Numbered from the stretch's first letter, positions 1 to 11,388 are shown. The stretch is DNA of 64,000 nucleotides from Pomphorhynchus laevis (GCA_012934845.2 WNNJ02000901.1:62001-126000), one strand, 5' to 3'. Notes: generated by a model not told the origin, from the letters alone. Translations and numbers: made by a program.

Positions 1-1
1 C

Positions 2-460
2 ATCACACCTGATCGAGGTACATTGGTTAAGGATAACATGAATTCTCAGTCAAACAACCTCAGACGATCACGTTTCGGAACTCTATTCAAGATAAATTAT
101 ATGGTCAGAAATAGAAAATACTCAGTATTCGCCAGTGAAAAGTATATGGATTCGCTAAAGTCAAAGCTGCCGCCTGCACAACGCCTCAGACGTCATCGGC
201 ATATGCTTAGCTACATCGAGCGCCAATTGAACACAAAACAGCTGGAACGGCAGGGTTTACATAAAATGCAGCGGATATACATTGAGACCCCAAAATTCCG
301 CGAGGAAATCGCCGTAGAAGAAAAACTCAAGGCGAGGGATATCGACATTTCCGACTTCAACCGTAGAATAAAAAATCAGCATATTCTAATAAACGAGCTC
401 TCAGAAAACTTGACTATTTCAAAAGCATCCACAAAAAGCATCAACAGTCGGTTCTTGTGA
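2..460 (+). CDS. Unidentified protein, 3' part, cut by window edge
   Basis: A frame is open from the left edge of the window to a TGA at 458-460, giving at least 145 residues; the first ATG in it is at 38, but the frame is already open before it, so the true start may lie outside. The protein is basic and looks helical, with many Arg, Lys, Gln and Glu (for example KLPPAQRLRRHRHMLSY). I see no signal peptide, membrane segment or known motif, and I do not recognise the family. Acidic coding-like sequence follows in other frames up to 895, so this may be the body of a host gene whose end has decayed or is spliced. It does not resemble any of the retroelement proteins in the window. Confidence 0.4.
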   Translation: MTPDRGTLVKDNMNSQSNNLRRSRFGTLFKINYMVRNRKYSVFASEKYMDSLKSKLPPAQRLRRHRHMLSYIERQLNTKQLERQGLHKMQRIYIETPKFREEIAVEEKLKARDIDISDFNRRIKNQHILINELSENLTISKASTKSINSRFL

Positions 461-895
461 ACGGGACAGATTGCAGTGACAATCGAAATCAAACTAATTT
501 CACGGAAGTCGATAATGGCTTGAATAACGTAAGGACATCAGATATAAAAGTAAAAGATTATCAGGCGAAGACGAGGAAGAACCGACAACAATTTACTTAG
601 GAAGCGCGTTGGTCGATCATTGCTTTTTGTCTGAGGTATTTGGCGATGGAATTATCTCAATGAGCGCGAGAAAATATATGAGACAATTGAAGTCGATAAC
701 GGCGACGGAATGACGAAGGTCGAAAACGCCAGTGGAAACGAGAAAAAGAATAAAACTCGTCGTTGATGAGAGCAGCGATGACGACATCAGTCTTCACGTC
801 ATAGAGGATAAGACGATGAGGTAAACATGGACTCTGTTAAGGACGAAAATGAAGACGATAGCGACGAGGAAGAAGTTGATAACAACGTACTATAA
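461..895 (+). pseudogene. Acidic coding-like tail, frames shifted
   Basis: Directly after the previous frame, three different frames each look coding for a stretch: one with an Asp/Glu run and GSALVDHCFLSEVFG (about 575-650), one with VVDESSDDD (about 750-790), and a last one ending in ENEDDSDEEEVDNNVL before a TAA at 893-895. Such acidic tails are common in nuclear proteins. The frame changes suggest either decay or short unrecognised introns. Family unknown. Confidence 0.3.
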
Positions 896-939
896 TTTTT
901 TAAAATAGGTGTAATGTGCTTTTAACATTATATATTATT

Positions 940-1085
940 TATAATTAAAAAAGTGTATATTATAATTGATATAGAATTGATATAATATCTTTTAACAATT
1001 ATTTATAATTATAAATAATAATTATATTATTATAATTATATTATTATAATTATTATATTATTAATTATTATAATTATATTAAATT
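940..1085. repeat. ATTATA-type low-complexity tract
   Basis: Short imperfect repeats of ATTATAATT run through this stretch. The surrounding 896-1719 is AT-rich, and I see no gene in it. Confidence 0.7.
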
Positions 1086-1719
1086 ATAAACTGGTCAGTA
1101 TGGTCTACATAAACTTTATAATAATAAGTACATAAGATTTTTTAGACAGGAAAATAATTTCAATTTTAGGTCTATATTTTTAGTATTATTTAGTTATTAA
1201 ACAATAATTTTAGTGACTTAGCAATATTGATATTCTATATTTTCAAAACTTTTATTCAATATCTCATTAATATACAGGAGGCAAATAAATTTATGTTCTT
1301 TAAAATGTTAAAAATGTTAATTTATCTTTTTAGCTCTAAATATAGTTTTCTTTATTGCCAATTTTAAAATAATTACCATTTAAATTCAGAAAAAATTGTG
1401 TTCAAAATAATTTACACTTTAAGAAGTTTAACACTACTAAATAGTAACTAAATTTTGATTTTTATGCTGAAGATGCCAGTGGTTTCTGGCGAAATATCAA
1501 ATAAAATTAGTAATTCCTTGTATTCAAACCGTTTCTTATATTTAAAGACAGCAATAGTCAGGATATTTTTTAATTCATATTGTATGTCAATAGCGATACC
1601 ACATTGTGGTGACGTAAGATAAAATATTTGATATGCAGAGTATCTAAGATGATAGCTGCATTTAAAATTCCCAATACTGTAATATTAAGGATTTGAAAGA
1701 TTATTATAAAATCAATTAT

Positions 1720-1990
1720 TAAATTGTATGAAACCTGATAGCATAGCAGTTCCTTCTGATGACCTCTAATCCTTATTCTGATACATCATCTATTATTTAT
1801 TAGTCAATTAATAAAAATTCACTTATTTAAAATTTGTTTGTTGTTTTAACTTGATATAAGTTATAAAATCTTTTAATAATTATTAATAATTTTTTATTAT
1901 GTAATTATTACATTTTGATTTAGCATTATTATTTTTTAAATTTTATTATTACATTAAATACGTAGACTCAGTTTGTTGATTTGATTTATT
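1720..1990 (+). mobile_element. 3' terminal fragment of N-GIY Penelope-like element
   Basis: This block matches by eye the 3' terminal region of the longer PLE copies at 5262-7800 and 25949-29004. Shared landmarks are AAACCTGATAGCATAGCA, then TTATTTATTAGTCAATT, a T-rich part with TTTGATTTAGCATTATT, and an end near ACTCAGTTTGTTGATTTGAT. Only the noncoding terminus is present, as expected for a very short 5'-truncated copy made by target-primed reverse transcription. It is one of three mostly terminal copies in the window, with 31930-32320 and 44823-45046. The following 1991-2423 is AT-rich with no recognisable feature. Confidence 0.65.
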
Positions 1991-2423
1991 TTGTTCACAA
2001 ATGAATTTGGTACGTAGACATTTTATTGGTCAGTTCCAGAACAGATACACTCTATATATTGATAAGTAAGATTATTTTTTGATTATATTCTTAACTTTAT
2101 TTTCACCTAACAAACCTTAAAACTACAATTTATCATTCGTATGAATTCTTATGTGAAACTTGTGCTTGTTTACTTTTTAATAGATCGATTTTGTGTATCA
2201 TAACCGCTTATTACTGACATATTCTAACGTTATTTATTTACAATTAATATTTAATTTTAACAAAAAAAATAAAATATAATTATAAATTTCCACAATAGAA
2301 AACTTTGAAATTTCAACAATTGCGTTATCAGTAGTGAACGGAATCGTAAGATTTGGAATTTTGGAGCAGTATCAATAAACATCTGCTCGAGCATCAGCTA
2401 GCATCATCACTAATAAAACAGCA

Positions 2424-3893
2424 CAACTATGGAGCCACTTAATCACCTCAACCAATCCCGCCTTGGTGTAACTTTAGGAGTAGGGATCTATCTGTTACGG
2501 ATATTCTTAACTCCTAGGGTCCACTCCCGGGCATCTCCAAATCTGTCGTTCCACTTTCTTCTCGGGTCTGTCAGCTTTTGACAGCTGATGAGAGAAGAGA
2601 GGTGGCCGTCACAATGCTTTTTGCCTCCCCATGCGATGTAGCAGGCATCAATATTAGTAAGCGTGTTTTTATTCCTAAGAAAAAATCCTGTTCATGCCAT
2701 AAATATCTGCGACCCATTTCTATTCAAAATGCCCTCGTGTCAATTTACGAAAAAGTGCTTGCGCGTAAAATCCGCGACCATTAAAGTAGGCGTAATTCGG
2801 TCCCTTTAGGTTGTCATGGGTTCGTTAAAGGTCGCTCGGTTTATTCAGCAGTAGGTGAAGTGGAACAAGTTTGTCGGAAGAATAGCTATCGTTTAGTTGT
2901 GGCTGTTTTCATCGACTTTTCTGCTGCATTTGACCGTATCTCCATTTCCTTTGTGATATCTTCTCTCAGGTCCCTCGTGTTGCCTGCGAGAATTGTGAAC
3001 AGGGTGGAGATTCTGCTGTACACCAAGCGATTTTACTATGAAGACGACCCTGATGCACGTCAGTTCTACCCTATTACGGGTGTGCCTCAAGGTTCCCCAC
3101 TTTCTCCTATCTTATATCTTGCTGCCTCCATTGAACTCTTATAAATATTTAAACATAAACAACGTCTAATGGTGTTCGCTGATTATACCACAGCCCTGTT
3201 CACTGGACACAGGTGTAAAGACGTAGTCTCTGACATCAGCCGTTTCTTGTTAAGATTAAAAGACCAGTTACCCATATCCAATCTTATTTTAAGCTCCGCC
3301 AAATCGCTGCCGGTTGTCTTTCATGGCACCCCTGCAACTAAGAAAAAACTTAAGAGATTAGCACTCTCCGCGCTCTCCTCCATATTTGCCTCTGAACCAC
3401 TTCCCACCTTTACAAGTCGAGTAAAATACCTGGGGTTCACCGTTACGGTGAAAAAACGTATCCTGAAGAAAGCTAGGTGGGCCCTGAAACGGGCTCAGCA
3501 TCTGTCATTGAAAGGGAAAACCCAGGTGCGCCTTTAGGGTACCTGGGCTATCTCGGGATTAGTCTTCTTTTCGAGAGGACGTCCCCCTGAGCAAAGGCTA
3601 AGGTTTCTTAAGCTCCTCTTCTCTCGTTTACCCAGAATAGTCCGCGCCGATTGGATTCTTCGGGGGGGGGTGAGATACCCCGGGTGGTTCAGTCGGAAGG
3701 CGGCGTGTTGAATTGGTTGGGGGACTCAGATCCCTCTGGATTTGAGGCCGTAAAAGTTGGAATAAGAAGACCAGTGCAAATTGCATTCGTTGGAAGATTT
3801 GGTCGTACTTACTATTTTGTTAATTATGTTATCTAGTTTTTTATTTTTTTTAATCGGTTGTATTTTTTAATAAAACCCTTATTTATTTATAAA
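2424..3893 (+). mobile_element. LINE-A copy, 5'-truncated, RT part only
   Basis: This is a Jockey/I-superfamily type non-LTR retrotransposon (here LINE-A). Alignment by eye to the longer copy at 16246-20073 starts in the middle of ORF2 (GGAGCCACT region) and runs through the RT into the 3' UTR, ending with AATAAAACCCTTATTTATTTA. Coding blocks at 2578-2784, 2860-3144 and 3169-3537 carry FIDFSAAFDRIS and GVPQGSPLSPILY. The catalytic YADD of the longer copy reads FADY here, so the second Asp is lost, and stop codons separate the blocks: a dead copy. The same sequence recurs almost base for base at 14363-15804. Confidence 0.85.
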
Positions 3894-4433
3894 TTTCGCA
3901 GTTGTTAACAGTTTCCCATTTTATTCAGAATTCTGTAGTAAATCTGAAAATCGCTAAAGTTGGTTCTAAATTCAAGTTTGGCTTTATTTGCCAAGTCATT
4001 AAAGCTGTTAGTAACTTTTGCAAGTGTACTGCAAGTCAAGAAAATCTTGTACTGGTCGACTAATAGTTAGTACAAATGGAAGCATAACTGAGAAGCTAAG
4101 TAAGCACATAAATAGACTTTTGAAACCTCTAGTTTTTGAAGTTCCATCATACATTTAATCAACGGATCATTTTATCGATTGCCTAAAATGTTTCACGAAT
4201 GATATTGACATGGAAACTTTCGCACTAACAATGAACATTGAATCATTGTATACATGCATTGATCACGATGATGGAATAAATACGGTACTACAATGTACGA
4301 AAAGTCGTAATTGGCCGTACAACAAGATGAACATTGTACGTGACGCCTAAATGTTGTGCTGAGAAAAATATTTTTAGGTTTAACGTTGAATTGTATCGAT
4401 AGCTCAAAGGAACGGCAGCTCATATTCGTTTAA
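3894..4433 (+). pseudogene. PLE reverse transcriptase scrap
   Basis: Directly after the LINE-A 3' end, the + strand translates to pieces typical of the Penelope-like RT fingers/palm: a stretch ending in FVFEVPSY-like sequence near 4120, then MNIESLYTCIDHDDGINTV near 4225-4285, comparable to the family motif D-V-x-S-L-Y-T-N-I-P-H-D-x-G. Stops interrupt it. It resembles the C-terminal GIY-YIG type PLE at 22470-23985 more than the AT-rich N-GIY PLE. Positions 3894-4333 are repeated at 15805-16244. Confidence 0.6.
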
Positions 4434-5262
4434 ACGCTTGGTACTCTTTGTGATTCATCGATGAACGTAAAGGGTTTACTAAAATTGCATAAATATTCAA
4501 AAATATGAATAAATTCTAATAAAATAATAATCAAACTGTTGACAGAACAAACAACTAAAAATAGTTCGATAAATGTTTCTTCATTACATGCAAATTTTTG
4601 AAAACTTACAATAAAACAAGACAATTATCACATCTGACTTAGTTGATTAAGATATTCTTTGAAAATTTAAATATGCGATTTTTCAAAGTTCTACCTTTGG
4701 ATTATCACGGAATATTGAAAGCTAAAATTTGTAAATTGCATATAATTTAAAAAAGCATTGTATAAATGAAACGATTATTTTTAAAAATAACTTGTCTTAT
4801 TAACATTTCACTAACGCCCTTAAAAAAACAACTTTAAAGTCATTAGATTGCGTCGGTATAAAATCAGTCAATAGATTGGTATGAATTAAAAATAGAATAA
4901 AATTGTGTTCTTATAAAAATTACATATTAATAAATACTAGCGCTGTATATAATCGTTATGTTACCAATATCCTTCAAATTCTCACAGATAAATTAATCAG
5001 ATTACTTAATTGAATCGAAGTACGTTGTACAGTGCAAGAATATAAAAGGAAATATATTATTACTAAAATTAATTAAAAACTAAGAATGTTGATTTAAAAT
5101 TTTTGAATTTTAAGACAGGATCAATCAAAACATAAAGTAGTATTATATTTCAATAGCTACTGTAATCGTCGTCAGAATAGCAAACGTTTTCCTGATGATG
5201 AAATAACGTGTTTTTCTGATGGAAAAATAGTTTTCACGTTCATTTTTATTAAGATAATATTT
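4434..5262. repeat. Duplicated noncoding segment D2, copy 1
   Basis: About 830 bp that recur at 20215-21044 with only a few differences (one A-run length change near 4803 and a few substitutions such as near 5033 and 5179). It is AT-rich and I see no gene. The match stops at 5262, where a PLE copy begins. With 2424-4333 it forms the larger duplicated unit described in the findings. Confidence 0.85.
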
Positions 5263-7800
5263 TATTAAGACAATATTAAGTAAAGAACTATTAGAAAGAG
5301 AAGATTTTTGGATTAAAATTCTTAATTCCATGTACCCATTAGGATTGAATCACGTGGTACAAGTAATTGGCAGAAGTAGTACAGTAAATAATAAACAACT
5401 ATATTATAATAATCCGGTTAAACGCAAGCCGAAAAGTCATGGCGATAAAAGGAATAAGAAAAATAGACTAAAAAATATCAAAACAGAAAAGTATATATAT
5501 GAACAATTAGAAATATTAAAACAACTTTTAAGAGTTAATAAACTAAAAGTTCATTATGTAAATGTAAGAATTTTTTTAAAATATCATTTGTTCATCAAAT
5601 CAAAGATTAATTAACGATTATGACATGTTAAGTTGTATATAGAGAGTTATTGTAATATGAAATACTATAATCTGACAATAAATGTTAATAATAACAATAA
5701 AAAATATACACTGACCATTAAATTCATTGATAAATGTATAGATAATATAAATATAGGTAGACTCAAATAATTCTAAAATTAAATAAATAATATAATTAGA
5801 TTTAAGTAAATATATTCCATAAATAAGGTATAAACTTTTATATGCATTAAAACGAAAAATATGAAATTATAATAAAGAATTGAAAAATAAATGAACATAT
5901 ATGTACCCATAATCTAGAATTAATTGAAAATTGTGAATTAAGAAAGTTGCTATCAAAATGGTATAAATATAGATTAAATAATAACAACGACAAAAATAAA
6001 ATTTACAATTCGTTATATAATAACTTAAATGATTACTTTAGTAAGCTGATTAATAGTGAAAGCTCGAATATATCTAAGATAAAAATTTGGAAAGATTATA
6101 TATTTGATAAAATTAAAAATAAAATGAAAATAACAAACAATTATAAAAAAAAGATAAAATTAATAAAGATATGTATAAAGAACTTACTAAATTAAAGGAT
6201 AACTATATAATAACAACTATTGATAAAGCTAGTAATAACTTTGTCTTCATATGCAAAAAGCTTTATTATGATATACTAGTGAAAGAGGTTAATTCTAATG
6301 ATTTAAATGTAAATCCAACATATGAACGTAGTGAGTTGAGTTTAGAAACAATTATTACAAGTCATTGTTTCATAATGGATAAAAAAGTATAGAGGTTGAA
6401 TCAGATAATAAAACTATACCTATATTATATTGGAATCCAAAATTACAAAAAAATCCAATAAAACCTAGCTTCATTTGTAGTGCTTTTAAATACACATGAA
6501 AATCTCTTTCTGCTATATGAATAAAATACTTAAAGTTATTAAAACACACCAAGAAATATTGTAGATTAATCGAAATTAATACTGGTATAAAACACTATTT
6601 CAGTATTAATTCTACAAAAGAATTTTTGAACACATAAAAGGAATAAATTTTCAAAATATAAATGCTTACGATTTTAGTGCGCGTTATGTAAATCTAAATT
6701 TAGCAGATATCTAAGATAAAGAAAACGTTGTAGTTATTATTATAATAACTACAACGCATATCTAAAAAATTAAACCATCAAGTAAATGTAAATATATGGA
6801 TAAAATTGAATTATTAGAATCCTTAAATATTTTGATAAATCAAAATTATTTAAAAGTAGGGACATATATATTTAGACAAGTAAAAGGTGTTCCAATGGGT
6901 GGTAATAGTAGCCCAATTATAGCTGACTTGTTTTTAAGCTTTATAGAATATGAATTTGTTCATAACTGTGTAAAAACTAAATCTAAACAATATAAATATA
7001 TGAAATATATGTTTCGATACATTGATGATATATGTGTATTTAATTCTAATAATTTTTATTCAATTAGTGAGCACATTTATCCAGAAAGCTTTATTCTTAA
7101 CAAAACCAATATTAATGATAAAGAAGGTGTATATCTGGATATGAACATTAAATTAACATTAACTAAAACTAGTATTAATTTATATCGTAAAGATGACATA
7201 TTTAAATTTACAAGAAACATATTTTTGCATGAGCATTCATGCATACCATATAATATAAAATACAATACATTAAATAATGAAATTTTAAGAATTGCAACAA
7301 TATGTAATGATATTGGCTTTCTTCAAAATCATTTAAATAATTTAATAGATACATATTTTAAACTAGGTTACTATAAAAATAACATCAAGCAGAAAATAGT
7401 AAAATATATAAATCAACACAATAATATAAAGAATAAATTTAAACTCTTAAGTGGCAAATTTTTATGGATGGATAATAAATAATATACTTTGTATTAGAAT
7501 AAGATACTAGATAGTTTTATCAGAGGAAATACATCATTAGCATGTATTTGGCCCTGCTGCTATGTTGGGTAGAGGAGTTAGGGGGCGAAACCTGATAGCA
7601 TAGCATTTCTTCCTGATGGCATATAATCCTTATTAGGATACAAAGTCCGACATTTATTAGTCAATTCATAAAAATGACTTTTTTAATTTCAATTTTTTAT
7701 TTTAACTTTAAATATATTATAAAAATTTTATAACAATTATTTATTTTATTATTTAAAATTCTTGATTACTAACTAATTACAATAATCACTACTTACAATA
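5262..7800 (+). mobile_element. N-GIY (Naiad-like) Penelope-like element, 5'-truncated
   Basis: This is the same family as the copy at 25949-29004 on the other strand. It begins inside the GIY-YIG domain (ELLEREDFWIKILN, then MYPLGLNHVVQVIGRSS), so the endonuclease core is missing. It continues through a Lys/Asn-rich linker (5330-5614, 5947-6195), the RT N-terminal part (6171-6392, TTIDKASNNFVFICKK), and an open RT core and thumb (6796-7482). The 3' part after 7482 includes the terminal block with CGAAACCTGATAGCATAGC at about 7588. The frame is broken several times before 6796. The insertion point lies inside segment D2, so it postdates that duplication. It is AT-rich and codon use is strongly A/T-biased. 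Confidence 0.8.
6796..7482 (+). CDS. PLE reverse transcriptase core and thumb (partial ORF)
   Basis: An open frame of 228 codons. It contains the PLE-specific form of the RT B motif, KGVPMGGNSSPIIADLF (about residues 30-46), and the catalytic box RYIDDICVF (about residues 74-82), with both Asp present. It ends in the conserved tail LSGKFLWMDNK at a TAA. PLE RTs are related to telomerase RT; here the enzyme would copy element RNA at a nick made by its GIY-YIG domain. In this copy the upstream reading frame is broken, so no full protein is expected. The antisense copy at 25949-29004 has the matching RT segment at 26533-26790. Confidence 0.8.
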   Translation: MDKIELLESLNILINQNYLKVGTYIFRQVKGVPMGGNSSPIIADLFLSFIEYEFVHNCVKTKSKQYKYMKYMFRYIDDICVFNSNNFYSISEHIYPESFILNKTNINDKEGVYLDMNIKLTLTKTSINLYRKDDIFKFTRNIFLHEHSCIPYNIKYNTLNNEILRIATICNDIGFLQNHLNNLIDTYFKLGYYKNNIKQKIVKYINQHNNIKNKFKLLSGKFLWMDNK

Positions 7801-7980
7801 TAATATACATGCAATTAAAACTACTTACAAAACAATTCTAACAACGCGCTCGCTCTGCTCGCCCGTATTTTCTACGACAAGACAACGATATTATTCGAGA
7901 CGAGAACTACGACACATAAAAGCATGACACAGCCAACAAGAGAAGACGAACGTGGATAAATTGTCGACGATAGAGGGAAG

Positions 7981-8082
7981 TGTCCGCGATGCGGGAAATT
8001 ATCAGCCCTTACCATTAACGGCAGAATTCGAGTCCATGGACCAACCCGTTTCTGGTGCCCCGGATCTGGTCTTTTGCCCGCA
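7981..8082 (+). pseudogene. LINE-B N-terminal zinc-finger motif
   Basis: In this frame the sequence reads CPRCG, then 11 residues, then IRVHGPTRFWCPGSG, ending at a TAA just after 8082. The spacing Cys-x2-Cys ... His ... Cys fits a zinc-binding finger that heads this class of RT protein and probably binds the element's own RNA or the target DNA. The flanking frames are shifted, so it now stands alone. Confidence 0.6.
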
Positions 8083-8918
8083 TAATAACCGAGAAGACCT
8101 TGTCGAGCGTCAGCAAGAAGGAGGTATCGAAAGATCGAACATTCGATCAACGGCATCGAATACAAAGGCCATTCGAGCAAGACACATAACCGTTTAACCC
8201 AGCTATCCGTAATACCGACATAGTTGCAGCAGAATGCCTCGTAAATAATTTGGAATGTCTTATCACATTTATAAAGAAATCTTTTTGCGACGGATTTGGT
8301 ACGATTCGACGAATTCCTAAGGGAGCACGACCGACTGTTGCGCTACAACTAGTGTCATTACTACGGGCAGTATCCGAGGCACCGTCTGATCTGATAGCGT
8401 GACAAGATTTCTTACTTTTCCCTCTCTACTGTCTACGTGTTCCAGCGGCACATCATCCCGGCACTCTAACCAGTTTTGTCAAAATGGCTGCCTCACATTA
8501 TTCCTCGGAGGTAGAAGGGGATGTCTACAAGTACCCAATGTACTCACATCTCGATCTAACCAAGAAAGCGAAAATGTAATCGTGACAACAATGAAGAATT
8601 ATGCAGAAAAATCTCAGAAAAGGTGGAACTGGGGGACGCTCGCGGCTCAGTTCGTATGCTAGCATGCAAACACAGCTTTGCAAATTACAGTGCCGACACG
8701 TCATGCAGCCTTGCAACGATTATACCCTCCTCGTCAAATCCATGATTCGGCAGTCTGGAAGACATTTCCGATAACTCAGCTTATTGTGCAGACCCTCTCA
8801 TAGATGAGGTCACACGCGCAATCAGTTCCTTCGCCAATAGTGCGGCTGGTGGACCTGACGGTTAAAGCCCATTGCACTGAAGGACTTTACGCGTTCCAGT
8901 TCCTCGGCAGCAGGTCAA

Positions 8919-9600
8919 GTGTTGCTACGAGAAATCGCGAACTTCTCGTCAATGGTGATGTCCGGGGCAGTTCCGAAAGAGATTAGCCCTTTCTTCTTTG
9001 GGGCTAAGTTAATTGCCTTCGAAAAGCCAGATAGTGGACTTCGTCCGATCGCGATCGGTAATATACTTCGTCGTGTCGTAGCCAAAGTGACATGCTACCG
9101 AGTCACACCGGAGGCCACCTACCTTCTTTCACAGAAACAGGTCGGTGTTGGACAACTTGTGTAGCAGAAGCAGCGGTACACGCCTGTCATACGCAAATCA
9201 GATTAATGCCACACAATACGGGGATATTGAAATTGGATTTTCGGAATGCATTTAATTGCGTGAGCCGATCGGCCGTAATTCGAGCAGTCGAAATGCACAC
9301 ACCCGAGATTTTACTCCTGGTGAGAAGCTGCTATTGCGACACATCTTGGTTATTCCACCAAACCGACGTCCTACTCTCTCAAGAGGGAGTACAACAGGGC
9401 GATCCACTAGGCCCCTTGCTCTTTTCACTGGCGGTGCACCATTGGGTGGACTCCCTAACAATTTCGACAACATTTGGTATCTGGATGACGCTACTCTGTC
9501 AGGAGATAGCGAAACACTCTGCAACAATATTATCAAAATTCTTTATCTAAGAAAGGAAATAGACCTCGAACTTAATCCATCCAAATGTGAAGTCGTATAA
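8919..9600 (+). pseudogene. LINE-B reverse transcriptase core, broken
   Basis: Successive frames give RT motifs in the right order: FGAKLIAFEKPDSGLRPIAI (about 8995-9060), LKLDFRNAFNCV (about 9230-9265), GVQQGDPLGPLLFSLA (about 9390-9436) and WYLDDATLSG (about 9475-9505). The catalytic Asp-Asp pair is present as LDD. The frame changes between blocks, so this is a fossil. The reverse-strand open frame over the same bases is a shadow. Confidence 0.75.
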
Positions 9601-9764
9601 CACAGTTCCACCTTCTCGAATGCGATCGCGCATCTGTTGCCGGGTGTCAAGACAGTTTAACCTGGCTCAGTGAAGCTTTTGGTTTCAACGATCGGAGACG
9701 ATACGAGCATAGATGCAGGCATCGCCGACGCTACAACCGAACTAGAAAACTGACTTCCCGTCTC

Positions 9765-10223
9765 ATGCGCCTGACTAGACATGACGCGTTATACCTGCTC
9801 AGACATTGCGATAGCATCCCAAAAATCGAATATCTCCATCGTTCCACATCAGCCTTCAAGCAAATATCGATAAATGATTACGACAACATTTTGCGATCAT
9901 CCCTCGAGGCAATACTTAACATCCATCTCGACGATAGAGCTTGGTGCGAGGCTATCCTTCCGGTTGTTCTCGGGGGTCTCGGGATGACATCCGCCGCTAA
10001 TATAGCTTTACCAGCTTATCAGTCCTTAGTGTCAAAAACGCAGGGATTGGTGGAGCTTTTGTTGTTGGGTAGTCTAATCCCGATCAGTAGTGACCCCGAC
10101 TCTGCCGACGGTAAGTTAATGTGGTCCTCGCTTATCAACACTGAGTCACCGAAGGATGCACAGAAACAGGATTCTTGGAGCAGACCTATTTACCAACAAA
10201 TAGACGACGGCTATTGGATTTAG
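9765..10223 (+). pseudogene. LINE-B thumb/connector segment
   Basis: An open stretch of 152 codons after the RT. It includes LLRHCDSIPKIEYLHRS, a WCEAILPVVLGGLGM motif and SWSRPIYQQIDD near the end. The same WSRPI-QQI motif occurs in the - strand fragment at 51862-52340, linking the two copies. Its stop at 10221-10223 lies within a tandemly duplicated piece of the element. Confidence 0.65.
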
Positions 10224-10430
10224 CATCTGAACCATCAGAAATTGCACGTCTGCACGCGGTAGTGACCCCGACATGCCGACGGTAAATTAATATGATCCTC
10301 TCGTATCACCACTAAGTCACCAAAAAATGTACAGAGACAGGGTTCTTGAAGCAGGCGTAGTTATCAACAGATAAGACGATGACTATTGGATTCAGCATCT
10401 GAACCATCAGAAATTGACGTCTGCAACCGG
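10087..10430 (+). repeat. Imperfect tandem duplication of about 172 bp inside LINE-B
   Basis: GTAGTGACCCCGAC begins at 10087 and again at 10259. Each unit runs through the same order of landmarks: GCCGACGGTAA, CACTGAGTCACC or its variant, CAGCATCTGAACCATCAGAAA. The second unit has many more changes, so the duplication is old or one unit decayed faster. Confidence 0.75.
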
Positions 10431-10930
10431 TTGAGTGAAATGCGGCAGTGCATTTCTAGACAACGTCCCATGCGCCTCTATAGGTACAAGGCTGGACGAC
10501 GAAACCTTAAACATTGCAGTTGGCCTACGTTTGGGACTTCGTATACGTGCAGCGCATACATGTCACTGCGGAGCAGCGATGGATTCTTTTTGACGGCACG
10601 GATTGGACTGCCATTAGTCGACCGGACGACATTTACGGCACGCACAGATGAATGAGTCATCAATGATCAAAGAGTCACTAGCCGTTGCAGGAACTGCAAT
10701 ACGCACTGCCATGCACAGAGCTTATGATAAATGCCCTCTGATGATTCAGATTAAAAGTAATCTGTTTTTCGAACTTTAAACACTGTTTAAGCGTGTGCTA
10801 AGGTGCCTATGGATGATTATGGAAGTCACGGTACTGATGAGCTCCGATAGAGCGAAAGGCGTATACCGTTGTGGAAGTTTGTCGTCACACATTGGATGAC
10901 TAGGCATACGTAGCGACTTTAAATATTCCA

Positions 10931-11237
10931 AGAATAATTCGATTATATCTCTTGGTCGGATGAAGATATAAAGAATGCTACTGGTGTTTATGCCTATATA
11001 TAACTTTTTATATCTGACTGGGTTAAACTGTGCTCCAAGAGCTAATAGGCTTCAGATACATAATTGTAGCCGGTTGTATCTAATATGCATACAATGTTTT
11101 GAAGAAGCCGCATGCAAAACGTAAAATTGAAGAATTAATCTTTGTTTTTTGTTGGTAGAGACCAATAATCATATTTTGAGTATATTTTGGTCATAGCGTG
11201 ATCCCAACCGGAAGTAGCTTATAAATTGATTTTAATT
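10931..11237. other. Intergenic, nothing recognised
   Basis: AT-rich sequence with no open frame of note and no repeat family I recognise. Confidence 0.5.
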
Positions 11238-11314
11238 TATACTTACAATATATATCTAAATCTTAGATTAAGATTATCTATTTGGATATATATATATCAA
11301 AATAGGTAAGTATA
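11238..11314. repeat. Small fold-back sequence
   Basis: TATACTTAC at 11238-11246 pairs with GTAAGTATA at 11306-11314, and the AT-rich interior also folds (ATATATCTAAAT against ATTTGGATATAT, one mismatch). This could be a tiny MITE or a simple AT palindrome. Confidence 0.35.
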
Positions 11315-11388
11315 TAAAATTAAACCAAGTTTCTTTTGCAATTTTATTTAAAAACGTTTTCGGGTTACCCCTTCTTTATTGTATTGCG

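Larger units (their letters stand above)
7850..10930 (+). mobile_element. LINE-B: non-LTR-type element with N-terminal Cys/His finger and C-terminal CxCG-H-C module
   Basis: A long decayed element running from an N-terminal zinc-finger-like motif (7981-8082), through a conserved segment (about 8250-8450, FGTIRRIPKGARPTVALQL), an RT core (8919-9600) and a connector (9765-10223), to a C-terminal Cys/His module near 10495-10690 (VGLRLG, then CHCGA, then RHGLDCH, then RHAQMNE). Proteins of this plan are common in invertebrate genomes, and the C-terminal part usually leads into a PD-(D/E)XK-like nuclease, which I cannot see clearly here. There are numerous frame changes and stops. A related fragment lies on the - strand at 51862-52340. 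Exact ends are uncertain. Confidence 0.7.

Noticed and set aside
940-1085. Possible origin or matrix-attachment site in the ATTATA tract
   Set aside because: Simple AT repeats alone do not support such a call in an AT-rich genome.
9252-9536. Long open frame antisense to the LINE-B RT
   Set aside because: It is a shadow of the RT coding strand (GC-rich stretch with few stops); no family likeness.
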